Assembly (NCBI GenBank): GCA_023053685.1
Contig: JALIGW010000063.1
Coordinates: 1,965,614-2,029,613, forward strand
Origin: Diadophis punctatus similis
Taxonomy: Eukaryota > Chordata > Lepidosauria > Squamata > Dipsadidae
Length of the DNA stretch: 64,000 nt
Direction of reading: 5' to 3'
Below the pieces are notes generated by a model that saw nothing but the letters and a program-made list of their open reading frames with translations, did no database searches and was not told where the DNA came from. The translations under genes were made by a program, and so were the position numbers. Below, in pieces: positions 36,064 to 48,085 of the stretch. Position 1 is the stretch's first letter; each line of letters opens with the position of its first letter.

Positions 36064-39000
36064 TTTTTTTTATTAAAAAGTTTTAAGAGTACAGAGTCAG
36101 AGTACAGAGTTTTATCTTTCCCCCCCCTTTTTCCCCCTCCCCCCTTCCCCCCTACTCACCCCCCCAGACTTCTCAGAAAAAACACAAGGTATAATTTCAA
36201 AACAAAAAGTATAAAGCTATAAAATACTAAAACAAATTGTTAGTTAAGGAATACCTTATCCATTCTTAACTCTATGTAACTCCAAGAGCTTGGAAGTATA
36301 ATCTAAAATTTCTCAAACAAATAACTATTAAACTATTTGGGTTATCTTAATCTGATACTTTTTCTGAATATATTCAGTCCACCTACTCCATTCCAAGATA
36401 TATCTTTCATATGAGTGATCCTTAAGATAAGATGAAATCTTGGCCATTTCAGCGAGATGTGTCACTTTTACCGTCCATTCTTCAATTGTAGGTATATCTT
36501 CCTTATTCCAGTATTGTGCCACCAGTAACCTGGCAGCAGTTATAAAGTTCAAAATCAACTTAGTCTCTATAACAGAACAGTCCGTAATTATTCCCAGCAA
36601 AAAAAAAACTGAGGTGTGAACTCTGATCTTTTTCTTTAAAATATTTTGTATGATCCACCAAATTTTTATCCAAAAAGTCTTAATTTTTTTACAAGTCCAC
36701 CATATATGAAAGTATGTAGCATCCTCGCATTCACATCTCCAACATTTTGGCTGTAAATTTGGATACATACAAGCTAGTTTTTTGGGGTCTAAATGACATC
36801 TATAAAACATTTTATAAAAGTTTTCTCTTAAATTTTGAGCCTGTGTAAATTTAACATTTCTGACCCATATCTTTCCCCACATATCCATCATTATAGGTTC
36901 TCCAATATTTTGAGCCCATTTTATCATACAGTCCTTAACTAGTTCTGATTCTGAATCTAATTCCAATAAAATATTATACAATCTCTTTATATGCATAGGG
37001 CCCTTATCTTTTATTTGTATAATCAAATTATCCTCATTTTTCAAAATACCAGTTTTCCGATCATCTTTCCTTCTAGCCTGTAATTGCCCATATTGAAACC
37101 ATGTTCTAGTTACTCCTTCCTCTTTTAATTTCTCGAACGGTTTTAATTGAAATGAAATTCCATCTTCAAAGAGAAGTTCTTTCTATGTAATCTTATCTAA
37201 TTTTTGTTCCAAGTTTATATTTTCTATCGCGTGTCTGGGTGCTGTCCATAAAGGTAATTTCTCATTTAATTTGCCTTGGTACTTTTTCCAGACACGCAAT
37301 AGAGCATTTCTTAGTATGTGACTCTTAAAGGCTTTGTCTACTTTTTTATCATATACTAAGTAAGCATGCCACCCGTGGTACAAACCATATCCCTCAATGT
37401 TTAACACCCTCTCTTCCGTTAAATTAATCCAATCCATAATTGCTGAGAGAACTGCTGCTTCATAATACAGTTTCAAATTAGGCATTTTTAATCCACCTCT
37501 TTCATGTGCATCCTGCATAATCTTCTGATTTACCCTTGGCTTCTTACCTGCCCAGATAAATTTATTTATACCCTTTTGCCACTCCTTCAAATTCTCATCC
37601 TTTTTAAGTATTGGTATCATTTGAAAGAGGAATAAAAATCTTGGTAAGATATTCATTTTAACTGCAGCTATCCTGCCCAGCAATGACAATTGTAATTTCC
37701 CCCAATTTTCCATATCTTTCTGTATTTTTAACCAAAGTGGATCATAGTTGTATTGATATAATTTTGTATTTGTGGACATAATATAAACCCCTAAATATTT
37801 AATCTTTTGGACTATCTCAAAACCTGTTACCATTTCTATTTCTTCTTTTTGGGTTCTTGTCACATTTTTAACTATTATTTTGGTTTTAGCTATATTTATT
37901 TTGAAGCCAGATACTTGTCGGTAGGAATTGATTATATCCATCAAAATACTAATAGATTGTAATAGTTGCGTCAAGGTAACAACCAGGTCATCTGCAAACG
38001 CTCGTAGCTTGTATTCTTCCTGTCTAATTTTTATACCCTTTATTGTGTCAAGCTCTCTTATTTTACTAAGTAATATTTCCAGACTCAAAATAAACAACAA
38101 GGGAGACAAGGGGCATCCTTGTCTCGTTCCCTTTTCTATGTTAAAATGATCTGTCAATCCACCATTAATTATTATTTGGGCTGTTTGTTTTTGGTATATT
38201 GCCCCAATAGGTTGTACAAAATAATCTCCCATTTGTAACTTTTCTATTAACTTTAATAAGAACCGCCAATTCAATCTGTCAAAGGCTTTCTCGGCATCCA
38301 AAAAAAACCAATGCTGCGGAAACCTGGTTGTTCTTTCCTAAATACTCCTAAGTACTCCTAAATAAGTTAACAATTTGTCTAACATTAGTTTTCATTTGTC
38401 TACCAATTATAAACCCAGTTTGATCATGATGTATCGTCTGTTGAAGAACTGTCATTAATCTATTGGCTAAAATTTTAGCAAAAAATTTATAGTCTAGATT
38501 TAAAAGTGAGATCGGCCTATAATTTTTTGGGTCTGTATGATCTTGACCTTCTTTTGGGATCAGAGAAATAAAGGCAGTCTTCCAGGTTGGAGGTACATTA
38601 CCTCCCTGTTGGATGTTATTAAACAATTCTTTAAGTGGTTCCACCATTTCTTCCTGCAATTTTTTATAATAAACAGCAGTTAAACCATCTGTCCCCGGGG
38701 CCTTTCCCACTTTTAACTGTTTAATTGCCAGTAAAATTTCTTCTGAAGTTATCAATTGGTTTAAAATATCCCTCTGCACCTTAGTAATTGTATAAATATT
38801 TTGTTCCTGCAAATACCTGTCTATATCCTCTTCTTTAACTTTGTCCCCACTATATAATCCTGAATAAAACTCTAAAAAGGATTTTTAAATAAATTCTTGT
38901 TCATAAACTTCTTTACCCTTATATCTAATTTTTTCAATAACTCTTGATTTTTGCTTCTTTCTTAACATGTATGCCAACCATCTCCCTGGTTTATTTGCGT

Positions 39001-39370
39001 TGCTAAAAGTATGAAATTTAGCATACTGTAAATTAGTTGCCACTTGGTCTGCCATTAGCATGTTAAATTGACCCTTTAATAAATTAATTGTCTCTTTAAT
39101 CTTCTTATCCATTGGATTAAGAATTAGAGCCCTCTCCTGTTTTTTAATCTCTTCTTCTAATTCTTTCCTTTTTTCATCTTTTTTCCTTCTAAATTTATTA
39201 TTCAGATATATCAAAATACCTCTCATATAAGCTTTGCTGGCATCCCATACCATATCCATGGAAGTACCCTTATGCATATTATTAACAAAAAATTCTTTCA
39301 TTAATTTTTTACATTCCTTCACATTATCCTCATATCTAAATAGATTCAGCAAAAATAAAAACCTGCGTGT
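36064..39370 (-). mobile_element. Antisense L1 LINE ORF2, 5'-truncated, intron 4 of V2R-B
   Basis: On the minus strand, from about 39352 down to 36328: the linker before the reverse transcriptase, then the polymerase (GTDGLTAVYYKK, YRPISLLNLDYK, GTRQGCPLSPLLF, AFADDLVVTL) and the C-terminal zinc region (CWRCECEDATYFHIWWTC). The tail is the T-run at 36063-36072. Only a few breaks (near 38310-38345, 38850 and 37100) make it less decayed than the other L1s here. No endonuclease part. Confidence 0.92.
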
Positions 39371-39567
39371 CTAGTCTCTCCCAGCTATTTGCCTCTTTGC
39401 AATTAGTTTCACTTTCATTTTTCCACGTGGCAAACCTAATCAGCTGTTCGTCGGGAAACTGCTACTGACTTGCTTGGCTTTAAAGGCTCTTCCCTCTTTC
39501 CTGCAAGCAAGTAAATTGCTGGAAGACAGAGGCCAAAGGGTGGGGGTGGCTGGGTGCGTGGGGCTAC
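39371..39567. other. No recognisable gene, intron 4 of V2R-B
   Basis: Sequence between the L1 and the palindromic element, with no match to intron 4 of A or C. The ancestral intron 4 sequence present in A (about 7470-7850) is missing here, so insertion came with deletion. Confidence 0.5.
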
Positions 39568-39650
39568 ATTCGGTGTATAAGATGCACCCAAGTTTTCACC
39601 CTCTTTTGGGGGGTAAAAAGGTGCGTCTTATACTCCAAAAAATATGGTAA
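39568..39650. mobile_element. Inverted-repeat DNA element (MITE-like)
   Basis: TGTATAAGATGCACCC and its partner GGTGCGTCTTATACTCC form an imperfect palindrome around AGTTTTCACCCTCTTTTGGG. A common vertebrate non-autonomous DNA transposon layout; no TSD was resolved. Confidence 0.6.
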
Positions 39651-39701
39651 TACATACAAATTTGGCAGATAATTTGGAATGAATTTTGTTTTTTTGCTTA
39701 G

Positions 39702-39828
39702 TCTCTGCCTCAGTCCAAATGTGTGGATAATTGTTACCCTAGATTTGTAAAACGGGCTCGGAAAGAAGAACCAATCTGCTGCTATGATTGCATTCCTTGT
39801 CCTGAGGGGACCATCTCCACACAGGAAG
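39702..39828 (+). pseudogene. V2R-B exon 5 (cysteine-rich linker)
   Basis: 127 nt, open, cysteines conserved. It differs from A and C by CYPRF for CHPGF, two adjacent changes in the linker. Donor G|GTGAGTG. Confidence 0.9.
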
Positions 39829-40182
39829 GTGAGTGACATCAGAGGAAAAGGCATTGGATTCAACCAGAACATTTTATCAAAGTGCATGTTAAAAGACATG
39901 TGTGAACTTGACTATTTTATTTTTCATTGCTATTTTCAACATGTCCATTTTATTCCATAATGGGAGGAATAGGATCTTGAAGAATAAGGCAGGAAGAGAT
40001 GGAAGAAAGTAGTGGATTGGGCAAGATTAATTCTGCTAAAGGAAGTATCTTTTCTACTTGCCAGCTTGGAAGTTTCCTTCCATGTTTACCATCTAAATTC
40101 TTTGAAACTTGAGGATTGGTTTCAGGTCAATGGGTTTTGCTCATCCAAACAAATTTTATCTTACAGGCCAAAAGATATACCA

Positions 40183-40274
40183 GTCAGTCAGTCAGTCAGT
40201 CAGTCAGTCAGTCAGTCAGTCATTCAGTCAGTCAGTCAGTCAGTCAGTCAGTCAGTCAGTCAGTCAGTCAGTCA
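40183..40274. repeat. (CAGT)n microsatellite, intron 5 of V2R-B
   Basis: About 23 CAGT units with one CATT interruption, then CAATATTTATTAAGATCA, the ancestral form of the A-copy HAL1-like target. Confidence 0.97.
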
Positions 40275-40374
40275 ATATTTATTAAGATCATAGAGCCACA
40301 TAACAGAAAGATCTACTTGGGATGACCAAGTAGGGTTCAAGAAACAAGAGAAAACAAAAGACTTAATATTGAAG

Positions 40375-40647
40375 TTTACAGAAAACGCACATACAGTGAT
40401 CAAGATTTACATTTTGATTCTCACCACCCACTGGAACACAGAATGGGATTTTTCAGAACCCTACAATACTGAGCTGAAGGCCTGCCTACCAGCAAAGAGG
40501 GAAAAGAAAAAGAACTAAAACACATCAGGAAAGCCCTCAGAACATGTGGCTATCCCAACTGGGCCTTCATCAAATCCAAATAGAGACCAGCAGGAGCTTT
40601 TCCATAACAGCCAAGGAAGAGAACAACAAAGGAGGGAGGCAACAGAG
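40375..40647 (+). mobile_element. Penelope-like element, left part
   Basis: Frame 40384 onward reads RKRTYSDQDLHFDSHHPLEH and GYPNWAFIK, typical of the Penelope/Poseidon reverse transcriptase C-terminus, with one stop. It continues at 45047 beyond an inserted CR1. Absent from introns 5 of A and C. Confidence 0.85.
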
Positions 40648-43600
40648 TATAATGATATTTGCATGGTTATTTGAAAATGCTTGAAGGGCACATTTTAAAA
40701 CACGGGAGGGCGAGGGAGAGAGCAACTCCGCTCTCCCAAATTTGAAACTGACCGAATTGCGGTGGTTTTAGCTTAAAATATATCACCTTTATATGTGCGG
40801 AGGAACGAGGAGACCTCAGGGAACAAGACGAAAGGTAATCGTCATTCTGTAAGGATTGAGGTCTCGGAAGCTCTGAAAGCGCTGAAGTTGCGAGACACCG
40901 AATTCAAACAGAGGCGCCATTTTCGCTCCGTTTCCATCGTGAGATTGCAAATGATGATAAAATAACTGCAACTAACTGTAAATATTTATTGGAATATCTA
41001 CAACATCTACAAATCTCTGGAGGAGTGGGATTTTTTCTTTAAGACCCAAAGCTCTTTTAAAACCCGAAGCTTTGGAGCCTGATCAAACTAGCTGGATGCT
41101 TAGGAGTCTTCTACCGCTTTCAACTTTAACTCTTGCCACTTTGTCCTCCTCTTGTTTTTAACACCGCAGCATTTTGCTGCTATTATTGCGAGCCTTATGT
41201 GTGTCTGACGCTACCTCTCACCTCCCTACCTTCTTCGTACGATCTTGCTGATAGATTCAATTGCGGCTGTCACCATTGCTGCGATTATTGCAGCTTTCAG
41301 CAAGAGGGAAAGTGGGATAAGAAGAGGAATAAGTCTCTTTATATGCCAGCTCGTAGTGGACTATCTCTGGGAAATAGACCGGTAATGTGCTGATACCATC
41401 GATACCACCTCCGCAGGGGGAGTCATCGTCTCTTCCGAGGCTCTCCAGTACACCATAGAGGGCCCTGGACTAAACAGCACCATGAAGTAGAGCGATGGAC
41501 TGCTGAGTATAGCCCTGGCAGGGCAGTGGACATTCCTTCCCTTGAGAACTATCATTGGATGTGGTGCAGACACCATAGGGAAGGGACAATTTCTAACAGG
41601 ACTGGAGACTCCCTTTGGACATTTTGAACTCACCCTGGAAGGAGTGTGTTGGTGTGATTCTATTATATGATTGGGGGGGGATGAATGTGTAGATTGGAAT
41701 GATTGGGTGGGACAGAATGATTGAGCCAGGGGCTTGGGTGCAGTCCCCCTCTGCTGAGTGTGGAAACAGAAACAGATGGGGGCGGAGCCCTGCGACCTGG
41801 CCTAGCGAGAATGGTGTGTATGGCCTGCAGGGAGGGAGGGGGACCAGCGGGGGAGGGGAGGGGATCTCTGGAGGGGACAAGAGCCGGAACATCTTGGTCA
41901 TAACAGGGAGAGGCAGGTATGGCAGGAGCAGAGGAGCAGGCCGCTCTCGGGGAATAAGACCTCGCTGTCTACAAGCGATCCCTTGTTCCGGCCCCTCCAC
42001 AGTGGTTCCATCTTGCTCAACCCGAGTACCTGGCAACCAGGGTCTTCAGGGCCCTGGGCTCAGGATGCTGCTGCTTAACGCCAGGTCAATCATCAACAAA
42101 GCCCCCCTGATATGTGATTTAATCACAGAGGAGGGGGCGGACCTGGTTTGTATAACTGAGACCTGGCTGGGCCAGGAGTGGGGAGTAGCTCTCTCCGAGA
42201 TATGCCCAGATGGATTCTCAGTGCAGCATCATTCCAGACCCCAGGGAAGGGGGGGAGGAGTGGCAATAATAACACGCGGAAGTCTGCATCCTCGTAGGAT
42301 CCCTGCCCTGGAGATTGTTGGGTGTGAGACGCTCCTTCTGAAGTTGGACTTAAGGGTGCAGGTGGGCCTTTTCTTAATGTACCTGCCACCCAGCTACGTA
42401 AGTAAGGCACTACCTGAGCTGCTCGAGGCAATAGCCGGCTTGGCAGTTGAGTTCCCCAGGCTGGGGGACTTCAACTTGCCTTCTGCTGGTGAAACCTCTG
42501 AGGTAGCTCAGGAGTTCATGGATTCCATGACAACCATGGACCTGACCCAAGTAATCAGGGTGGTCACATGCTCGACCTAGTGTTTCTTTTGGGGCAGTGG
42601 AGAGATGATCTGAAGAGAAAGGACATAGCCATCACCCCACTGTCATGGTCAGATCATTTCCTACTGAGGTTGGATTTCGCAGCCCCACTCCTCCCCCACA
42701 GGGAGGTGGGACCGACTAGGTGGTTCTGCCCCAGGTGCCTAATGGAGCCGGAAGGATTCCAGAGGGAGCTTGGAGAGATACCTGAAAACCTAGTACACAA
42801 TTAGGCTGATTCCCTGGTGACTGCTTGGAACACCGCAGCATCAGGGGCTTTAGACCGAATTGCGCCTTTGCGACCTCTCCGCGGCAGTGGATCCCGGAAA
42901 GCTCCCTGGTTTACCGAGGAGCTCTGGGAGATGAAATGCCAGAAGAGACGTCTGGAGCGCCACTGGAGGGCCAGCAAAACCAAATCTGACCGAACACTAT
43001 TAAGAATTTACACCGTCTTATTTAGTGGCGATAGGGGCGGCAAAACGATCTCATTTTTCCACTCTTATTGCGTCCGCAGATTCTCGCCCAGCCGCCTTGT
43101 TTAGGGTGACTCGCTCCCTCCTTGCCAAAGGGGGGGGAGCGAGGAACACTTGCAAGGTAGAGCTGAGGAATTTGCAGAGTTTCTGTCGGATAAAGTCGCT
43201 CAGATCCGGTCGAACCTGGACTCCGGCTGGGCAGAGTCCATTGAGTTGACAGGGGCAAGTCTTAGTCCACCGTTGTGGGAGGAGTTTGCACTTGTTTCTC
43301 CCGAAGATGTGGACATAGCCATGGGGGCGATGGGTGCCTCCACCTGTTTATTGGACCCGTGCCCCTCCTGGTTGGTTTTGGCCAGCAGGGAGGTGGCACA
43401 CAGCTGGATCCAGGCAGTGGTCAGAGCTTCTCTTAGAGAGGGATCCGTACCGCAGTCGTTAAAAACTGCGGTGGTGAGACCCCTCCTGAAGAAGCCTTCC
43501 CTGGACCCAGCTGACTTGAAGAACTATCATCCAGTCTCCAACTTACCCTTCTTAGGGAAAGTTGTGGAGAAGGTGGTGGCTACTCAGCTTCTGCGGCTAT

Positions 43601-45046
43601 TGGAGGAAACAGATCATACAGATACCTATCAGTCGGGTTTCAGGTGCAGCTACAGTACAGAAACTGCCTTGGTCACGCTGATGGATGATCTCTGGTGAGC
43701 CCGGGATGGGGGGAAGTCCTCCATCCTGGTGCTACTTGACCTCTCAGCGGCTTTCGATACCATCGACCATGGTATCCTTCTGCATCGTCTCAGCGAGTTG
43801 GGAGTGCGAGGCACCGTCTTGTGGTGGTTCTCCTCTTATCTCGCTGATAGGATGCAGTCGGTGTTAACAGGAGGGCAGAGATCGTCCCCTAGGCCTCTTT
43901 CATGTGGGGTGCCTCAGGGTTCGGTTCTCTCGCCCATCCTGTTTAACATTTACATGAGACCGCTGGGGGAGATCATCCATAGACACGGGGTGTGTTTCCA
44001 TCAGTACGCTGATGACACCCAGCTGTACATCACCACCTCGTCTCAATTCAGTGTGGCAGTTGATGTAATGTGCCGGTGCCTGGACGACGTTAGGATCTGG
44101 ATGGGGAGGAACAGACTCAGACTCAACCCCAACAAGACTGAGTGGCTTTGGATATTGCCTCCTAAGGACTATGACAACTGTCCCTCCTTGGTTCTGGAGG
44201 GAGCGAAATTAACTCCCTCAGATCAGGTCCGCAACTTGGGGGTCCTCCTAGACCCACAGCTAAAATTGGATCATCATCTTACTGCTGTGGCTAGGGGGGC
44301 CTTTGCACAGGTTCGCCTGGTGCACCAGTTGCGGCCATACTTGGAGAAGGAGGCTCTACTCACGGTCACTCATGCCCTTGTCAACTCCCATCTGGACTAC
44401 TGCAATGCGCTCTACATGGGGCTACCCTTGAAGAGTATCTGGAGACTTCAGTTGGTGTAAAACGCGGCTGCGCGTGCTGTGGTGGGTGTGCCAAGGTACA
44501 CCCACGTGACACCTATACTCCGCCAGCTGCACTGGTTGCCCATTGGTCTCCGGGTGCAATTCAAGGTGTTGATCATCATGTTTAAAGCCCTTCATGGCTT
44601 AGGACCAGGCTATCTCCGGGACCAGATTCTGCCTCATCCTTCCCTTCGACCGGTTAGGGCCCAGAGTGTTGGCCTCCTCCAGGTCCCGTCAGCCAAGCAA
44701 TGCCGGCTGGCGGGCCCTAGGGGGAGAGCCTCCTCTGTGGGGGGCCCAGCGCTCTGGAACCAACTTCCCCCAGAGACCCGAACCATCCCCACCCTGCTGG
44801 CCTTCCGAAAGGCCATTAAGACATTTTCCTGCAGGCAGGGGGTTAGAGACAAATCCATCTGAGCTCTCCCCCGGGTATGTTTGGTTGATGGATGTTTTTT
44901 AATATTGGAATTTTTAATTTTTGTATTCGATTTTAACTATGTTTATTGCTGGCTTCTTGTATTTTCTTTGCTGTACGCTGCCCTGAGTCCCTCGGGAGTA
45001 GGGCGGCATATAAGAAAACCAAAATAAATAAATAAATAAATAAATA
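40648..45046 (+). mobile_element. Near-full-length CR1 LINE inserted in the Penelope element
   Basis: Flanked by AACAGAG (40641-40647 and 45047-45053). It holds a long 5' leader, a cysteine-rich short frame at 41133-41393, an endonuclease (LLNARSIINK, ITETWLGQEWG, GRGGGVAII, GDFNLPS) at about 42060-42540, a reverse transcriptase (NLPFLGKVVEKVV, LLDLSAAFDTIDHGIL, GVPQGSVLSPILFNIYM, YADDTQLY) at 43480-44030, a C-terminal domain to 44862, and a 3' end GCTGCCCTGAGTCCCTCGGG with (AAAT)n. Stops at 42578, 42802, 43696, 44458 and frame changes make it inactive. Confidence 0.92.
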
Positions 45047-45490
45047 AACAGAGCAACAATGTCATTCCAAATGTTGCAGGAATATCTGAAGAGCTCAGGA
45101 GGATTTTCAACCAACACAACATACATCCACACTTTAAACCCCAAAATACACTAAGGCAGAAGGGTCAGTGTTCCATGTAGTGCACTTTAGACCCATAAGA
45201 GGCCATCTTGGAGGATTCAGGGTTCCCAAGAAGCTTGTCTACTCCAAGGATAAAATACCCAGATACAAACTAAGCACCGTAGTATATATGCAGTACAATA
45301 CAGTGAGACTTGTGCAGACCTATACTTTGTAGAAACAAAACAGTCACTTCACAAATGTATGGCACAACATAGGAGAACAAAGCTATCAGGACCAGATTCA
45401 GCAATCCATCTGCATTTGGACAATAAAGGCCACTCCTTTGAAGACAGTAAAGTCAGACATACATACATGCAATATATGTAGGTCTGTTCC
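45047..45490 (+). mobile_element. Penelope-like element, right part (GIY-YIG region)
   Basis: Resumes with NNVIPNVAGISEELRRIF and continues through a degraded region where the Penelope GIY-YIG endonuclease lies (YTL-type motif near 45325, then degenerate histidine-rich sequence). Many stops. Confidence 0.75.
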
Positions 45491-45878
45491 CTAAAATATT
45501 GGCACCATGTGGATGCTCAAAAGGCTGCCTTTTTTGTTTCAGCTCCTGCCCTATAGAACAGCCTCCCCATTGAAACCCAATAGCCCCCCCCCATCCTCCT
45601 AAACCTCTGGAGGTTGTTCTTCCAGGCATTGGGATAAAAAGATTACAACAAGGTAGTCATATATATTGTGTCTTTTTAAAAACTGGACTGTAATCTGCCT
45701 ACTGGTTTAAGATGGGCAACCAGAAAATAATTATATCTTTTTATGTCTATATCTATATTTCAGTTTACCAATTACAATGGCTTTCTTGTCTCTCAGTATC
45801 AGCTGTCATCCAAAAAAAGTCTTTCTTTAAATGTGAAAGGAGAAACTATAAAAATAATATTACTTACTGTTTTCTCAG

Positions 45879-46783
45879 ATACTGAAAAATGCACCAAGTG
45901 CCCAGATGATAAATATCCAACTGATGACAGAATCCAATGTATCCCCAAAAGAATAACCTTCCTGTCCTATGAAGAACATCTGGGCATCATCCTGGTCTCC
46001 TTTGCTGTACTCTTGTTTCTAACCACAGGCCTTGTTTTACTCATATTCCTTAAATACCTAGAAACTCCCATTGTCAAAGCAAACAACTGTGACCTGTCCT
46101 ACATCTTCCTGGTTTCCCTCTTGCTTTGCTTCTTGTCCTCCTTTTTCTTCATTGGCCGACCAAGGAAAGCCACCTGCCTTCTCCAACAAACAATGTTCAG
46201 CATCATCTTCTCAGTAGCTGTGTCTTGTGTGTTAGCCAAAACAATCATGGTTGTGCTGGCGTTCCTGGCCACTAAACCAGGGAACAGAGTGAGGAGATGG
46301 TTGGGGAAGAGCTTGGCCAACTCCATCATCCTTTCTGGTTCTGCTGGAAAAATTGTAATTTGTACAATCTGGCTGGGAGTTTCTCCTCCATTTCCTGACT
46401 CTGACATGCATTTCCAGCCTGGAGAGATCATCCTTCAGTGCAATGAAGGCTCTATGACCATGTTTTATGTTGTTCTCAGCTACATGGGTTTCCTTGCTGC
46501 CATTTGCTTCACAGTGGCCTTCCTGTCCAGGAACCTGCCTGGGGCCTTCAACGAAGCCAAACTGATCACCTTCAGCATGCTGGTCTTCTGCAGCATCTGG
46601 ATATCCTTCCTGCCCATCTACTTGAGCACCAAGGGGAAATACATGGTGGCCGTGCAGGTTTTCTCCATCTTGGCTTCTGGTGCTGGCCTGCTGGGCTGCA
46701 TCTTCTTCCCCAAGTGCTACATTATCATCCTGAGACCAGATCTAAATACTAAGGAACATTTAATGATAAAAGTCGGTATCTGA
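45879..46783 (+). pseudogene. V2R-B exon 6 (7TM domain)
   Basis: 905 nt, fully open 7TM domain with RRWLGKS and [13 protein letters not shown]. Acceptor TGTTTTCTCAG. It lies downstream of the exon 3 stop, so it is not translated from the full transcript. Confidence 0.93.
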
Positions 46784-46888
46784 TCATGAAATAGTTTCTT
46801 AGGCTCATATAACACTTAATTATTTATAGCAGTTATTATTGAGTTTGTATGCTTATTTTGACAATTAAGGTTATTTAAAATCAAAAGA

Positions 46889-46894
46889 AATAAA
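46889..46894 (+). terminator. Poly(A) signal AATAAA of V2R-B
   Basis: Hexamer 106 bp after the stop, orthologous to 14264 in A. In C the same place reads AATATA. Confidence 0.65.
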
Positions 46895-47089
46895 CATACA
46901 AAGAATGTAAGACTAATTTAAGATAATCATCAAAGTGTAAAACAAATTAATTAATAATTTAAATTGTCATGAAATTAGGGAAGGACAAGATAAGAAATGA
47001 GATAATTATATTAACATAATGTATCTTCAGAGGAGACAAGATTTTCCAGATTGGGGGGAGGGGGAGGGATACAATATCATCCATCTCCA

Positions 47090-47350
47090 GTCCACAACAC
47101 AGTCCTTTCAACAGTTCCGAGAAGGCTCCACACCCATTTGCACTACTTAGGAGACCCCGAGGACACAGATAAACCCCCCAGTAGCATCAATGACTCTCTA
47201 AAAGAATGCAAGTGACCAGCTCTCTGCAAGGAGTATAAATCCTTCCATTCCCCACCATCCAGTCAGAGCTGAAGAAGCTTCTTGGATGAGAAGTGAAATG
47301 TCTTCAAAGAAAAACAAGACAGTCCAGTTACCTCTTGAAAAAAGCACCTT
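47090..47350. mobile_element. Penelope-like terminal (pLTR-type) repeat
   Basis: Contains GCTGAAGAAGCTTCTTGGAT and GTCCAGTTACCTCTTGAAAA, the conserved end module of Poseidon/Penelope elements. The same fragment lies at the same distance after V2R-C (60455-60725), so it belongs to the duplicated unit. Confidence 0.75.
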
Positions 47351-47689
47351 TGGGACATATCAGAGGATAGCAGCACCACTCCATAGATGCACACAAGTGC
47401 ATGAATCCTAGTTACTTGGCACATGAAAATTTATACTGCTCAAATAATGGTGTATTTGTGATTTTTACCCCTGGTAGAGGACTATCTCCATTCTATATTC
47501 TCAACATTCACAAAAATTAAATGGTGAGTGGGTCACTATCAAATGTCCCTCGTTTTGGAGTGATATTGGCTTTAGACTCATTAAGCTTGTGCGGACAAAG
47601 AGCTATAAATAAAAAAAGGTCCTGTTGATGATGATGATAACATGAATATTTTTATAGTTGTTTACCTTCTGGTGTGCCATAAATAGTTT
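47351..47689. other. No recognisable gene
   Basis: AT-rich spacer between the Penelope fragment and orphan exon 2. It looks like intron 1 of the dead V2R (compare TGTATTTGTGATTTTTACCC with the receptor introns), but no coding part remains. Confidence 0.5.
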
Positions 47690-47939
47690 GCTTCATTTTC
47701 ACAGTTCAACATGTCAACAAGTGTCCCCAGCTCTTGCACAATCTCACACTTGGCTACAACATGCATGACAACTATTTCAATACACTTGGCCCTTCAGATG
47801 CCTTGCTGAACATGCTCTCTACTGGAGAAGCCAACGTTTCCAACTACAGCTGTGGAAGGAACGCTCTTCTTGATGGAGTTCTTAAAGACATCTCCATCCA
47901 GATATCAACATTAGGCGGAAGCTACAAAGTCCCACAGGT
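47690..47939 (+). pseudogene. Orphan V2R exon 2 remnant (copy 2)
   Basis: Open across [34 protein letters not shown] and GSYKVPQ and ends at the usual CAG|GTTTGT donor. A four-codon in-frame deletion falls at GRNALLDG. No exon 1 or exon 3-6 nearby. Compared with the relic at 20843 it is better preserved. Confidence 0.87.
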
Positions 47940-48085
47940 TTGTGTGTATGTTTGTCTAACTACAGATACACCAAGAACACAGAGACTCCCAACTGCACCT
48001 TCAAACCACCTGGATGCCTTTTGATTGGAAGGTCAGAACCATTTTCAGAGATGGGAATGTCAAAGGAGTCCCATCCAACCAAGAA

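Larger units (their letters stand above)
27528..46783 (+). pseudogene. Vomeronasal type-2 receptor B (one nonsense codon)
   Basis: All six V2R exons are present in order with GT-AG borders: 27528-27739, 28268-28559, 29086-29880, 35473-35685, 39702-39828 and 45879-46783. They would encode 847 residues with the same domain plan as copy A. A TAA at 29752-29754 replaces an acidic codon (GAC in A, GAA in C) at codon 391, inside the ligand-binding domain and before every membrane helix. Otherwise the frame is open throughout, so inactivation is recent or is an allele, or sequencing error. Introns 3, 4 and 5 hold a Gypsy element, an antisense L1 and a Penelope/CR1 nest, expanding the locus to 19.3 kb. 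It is classed as a pseudogene because a truncated, membrane-less ectodomain could not signal as a GPCR. Confidence 0.88.

Noticed and set aside
36328..39352. A host gene on the minus strand between V2R-B exons 4 and 5
   Set aside because: The translation is L1 ORF2 polymerase with FADD motif and a poly(A)-type tail.
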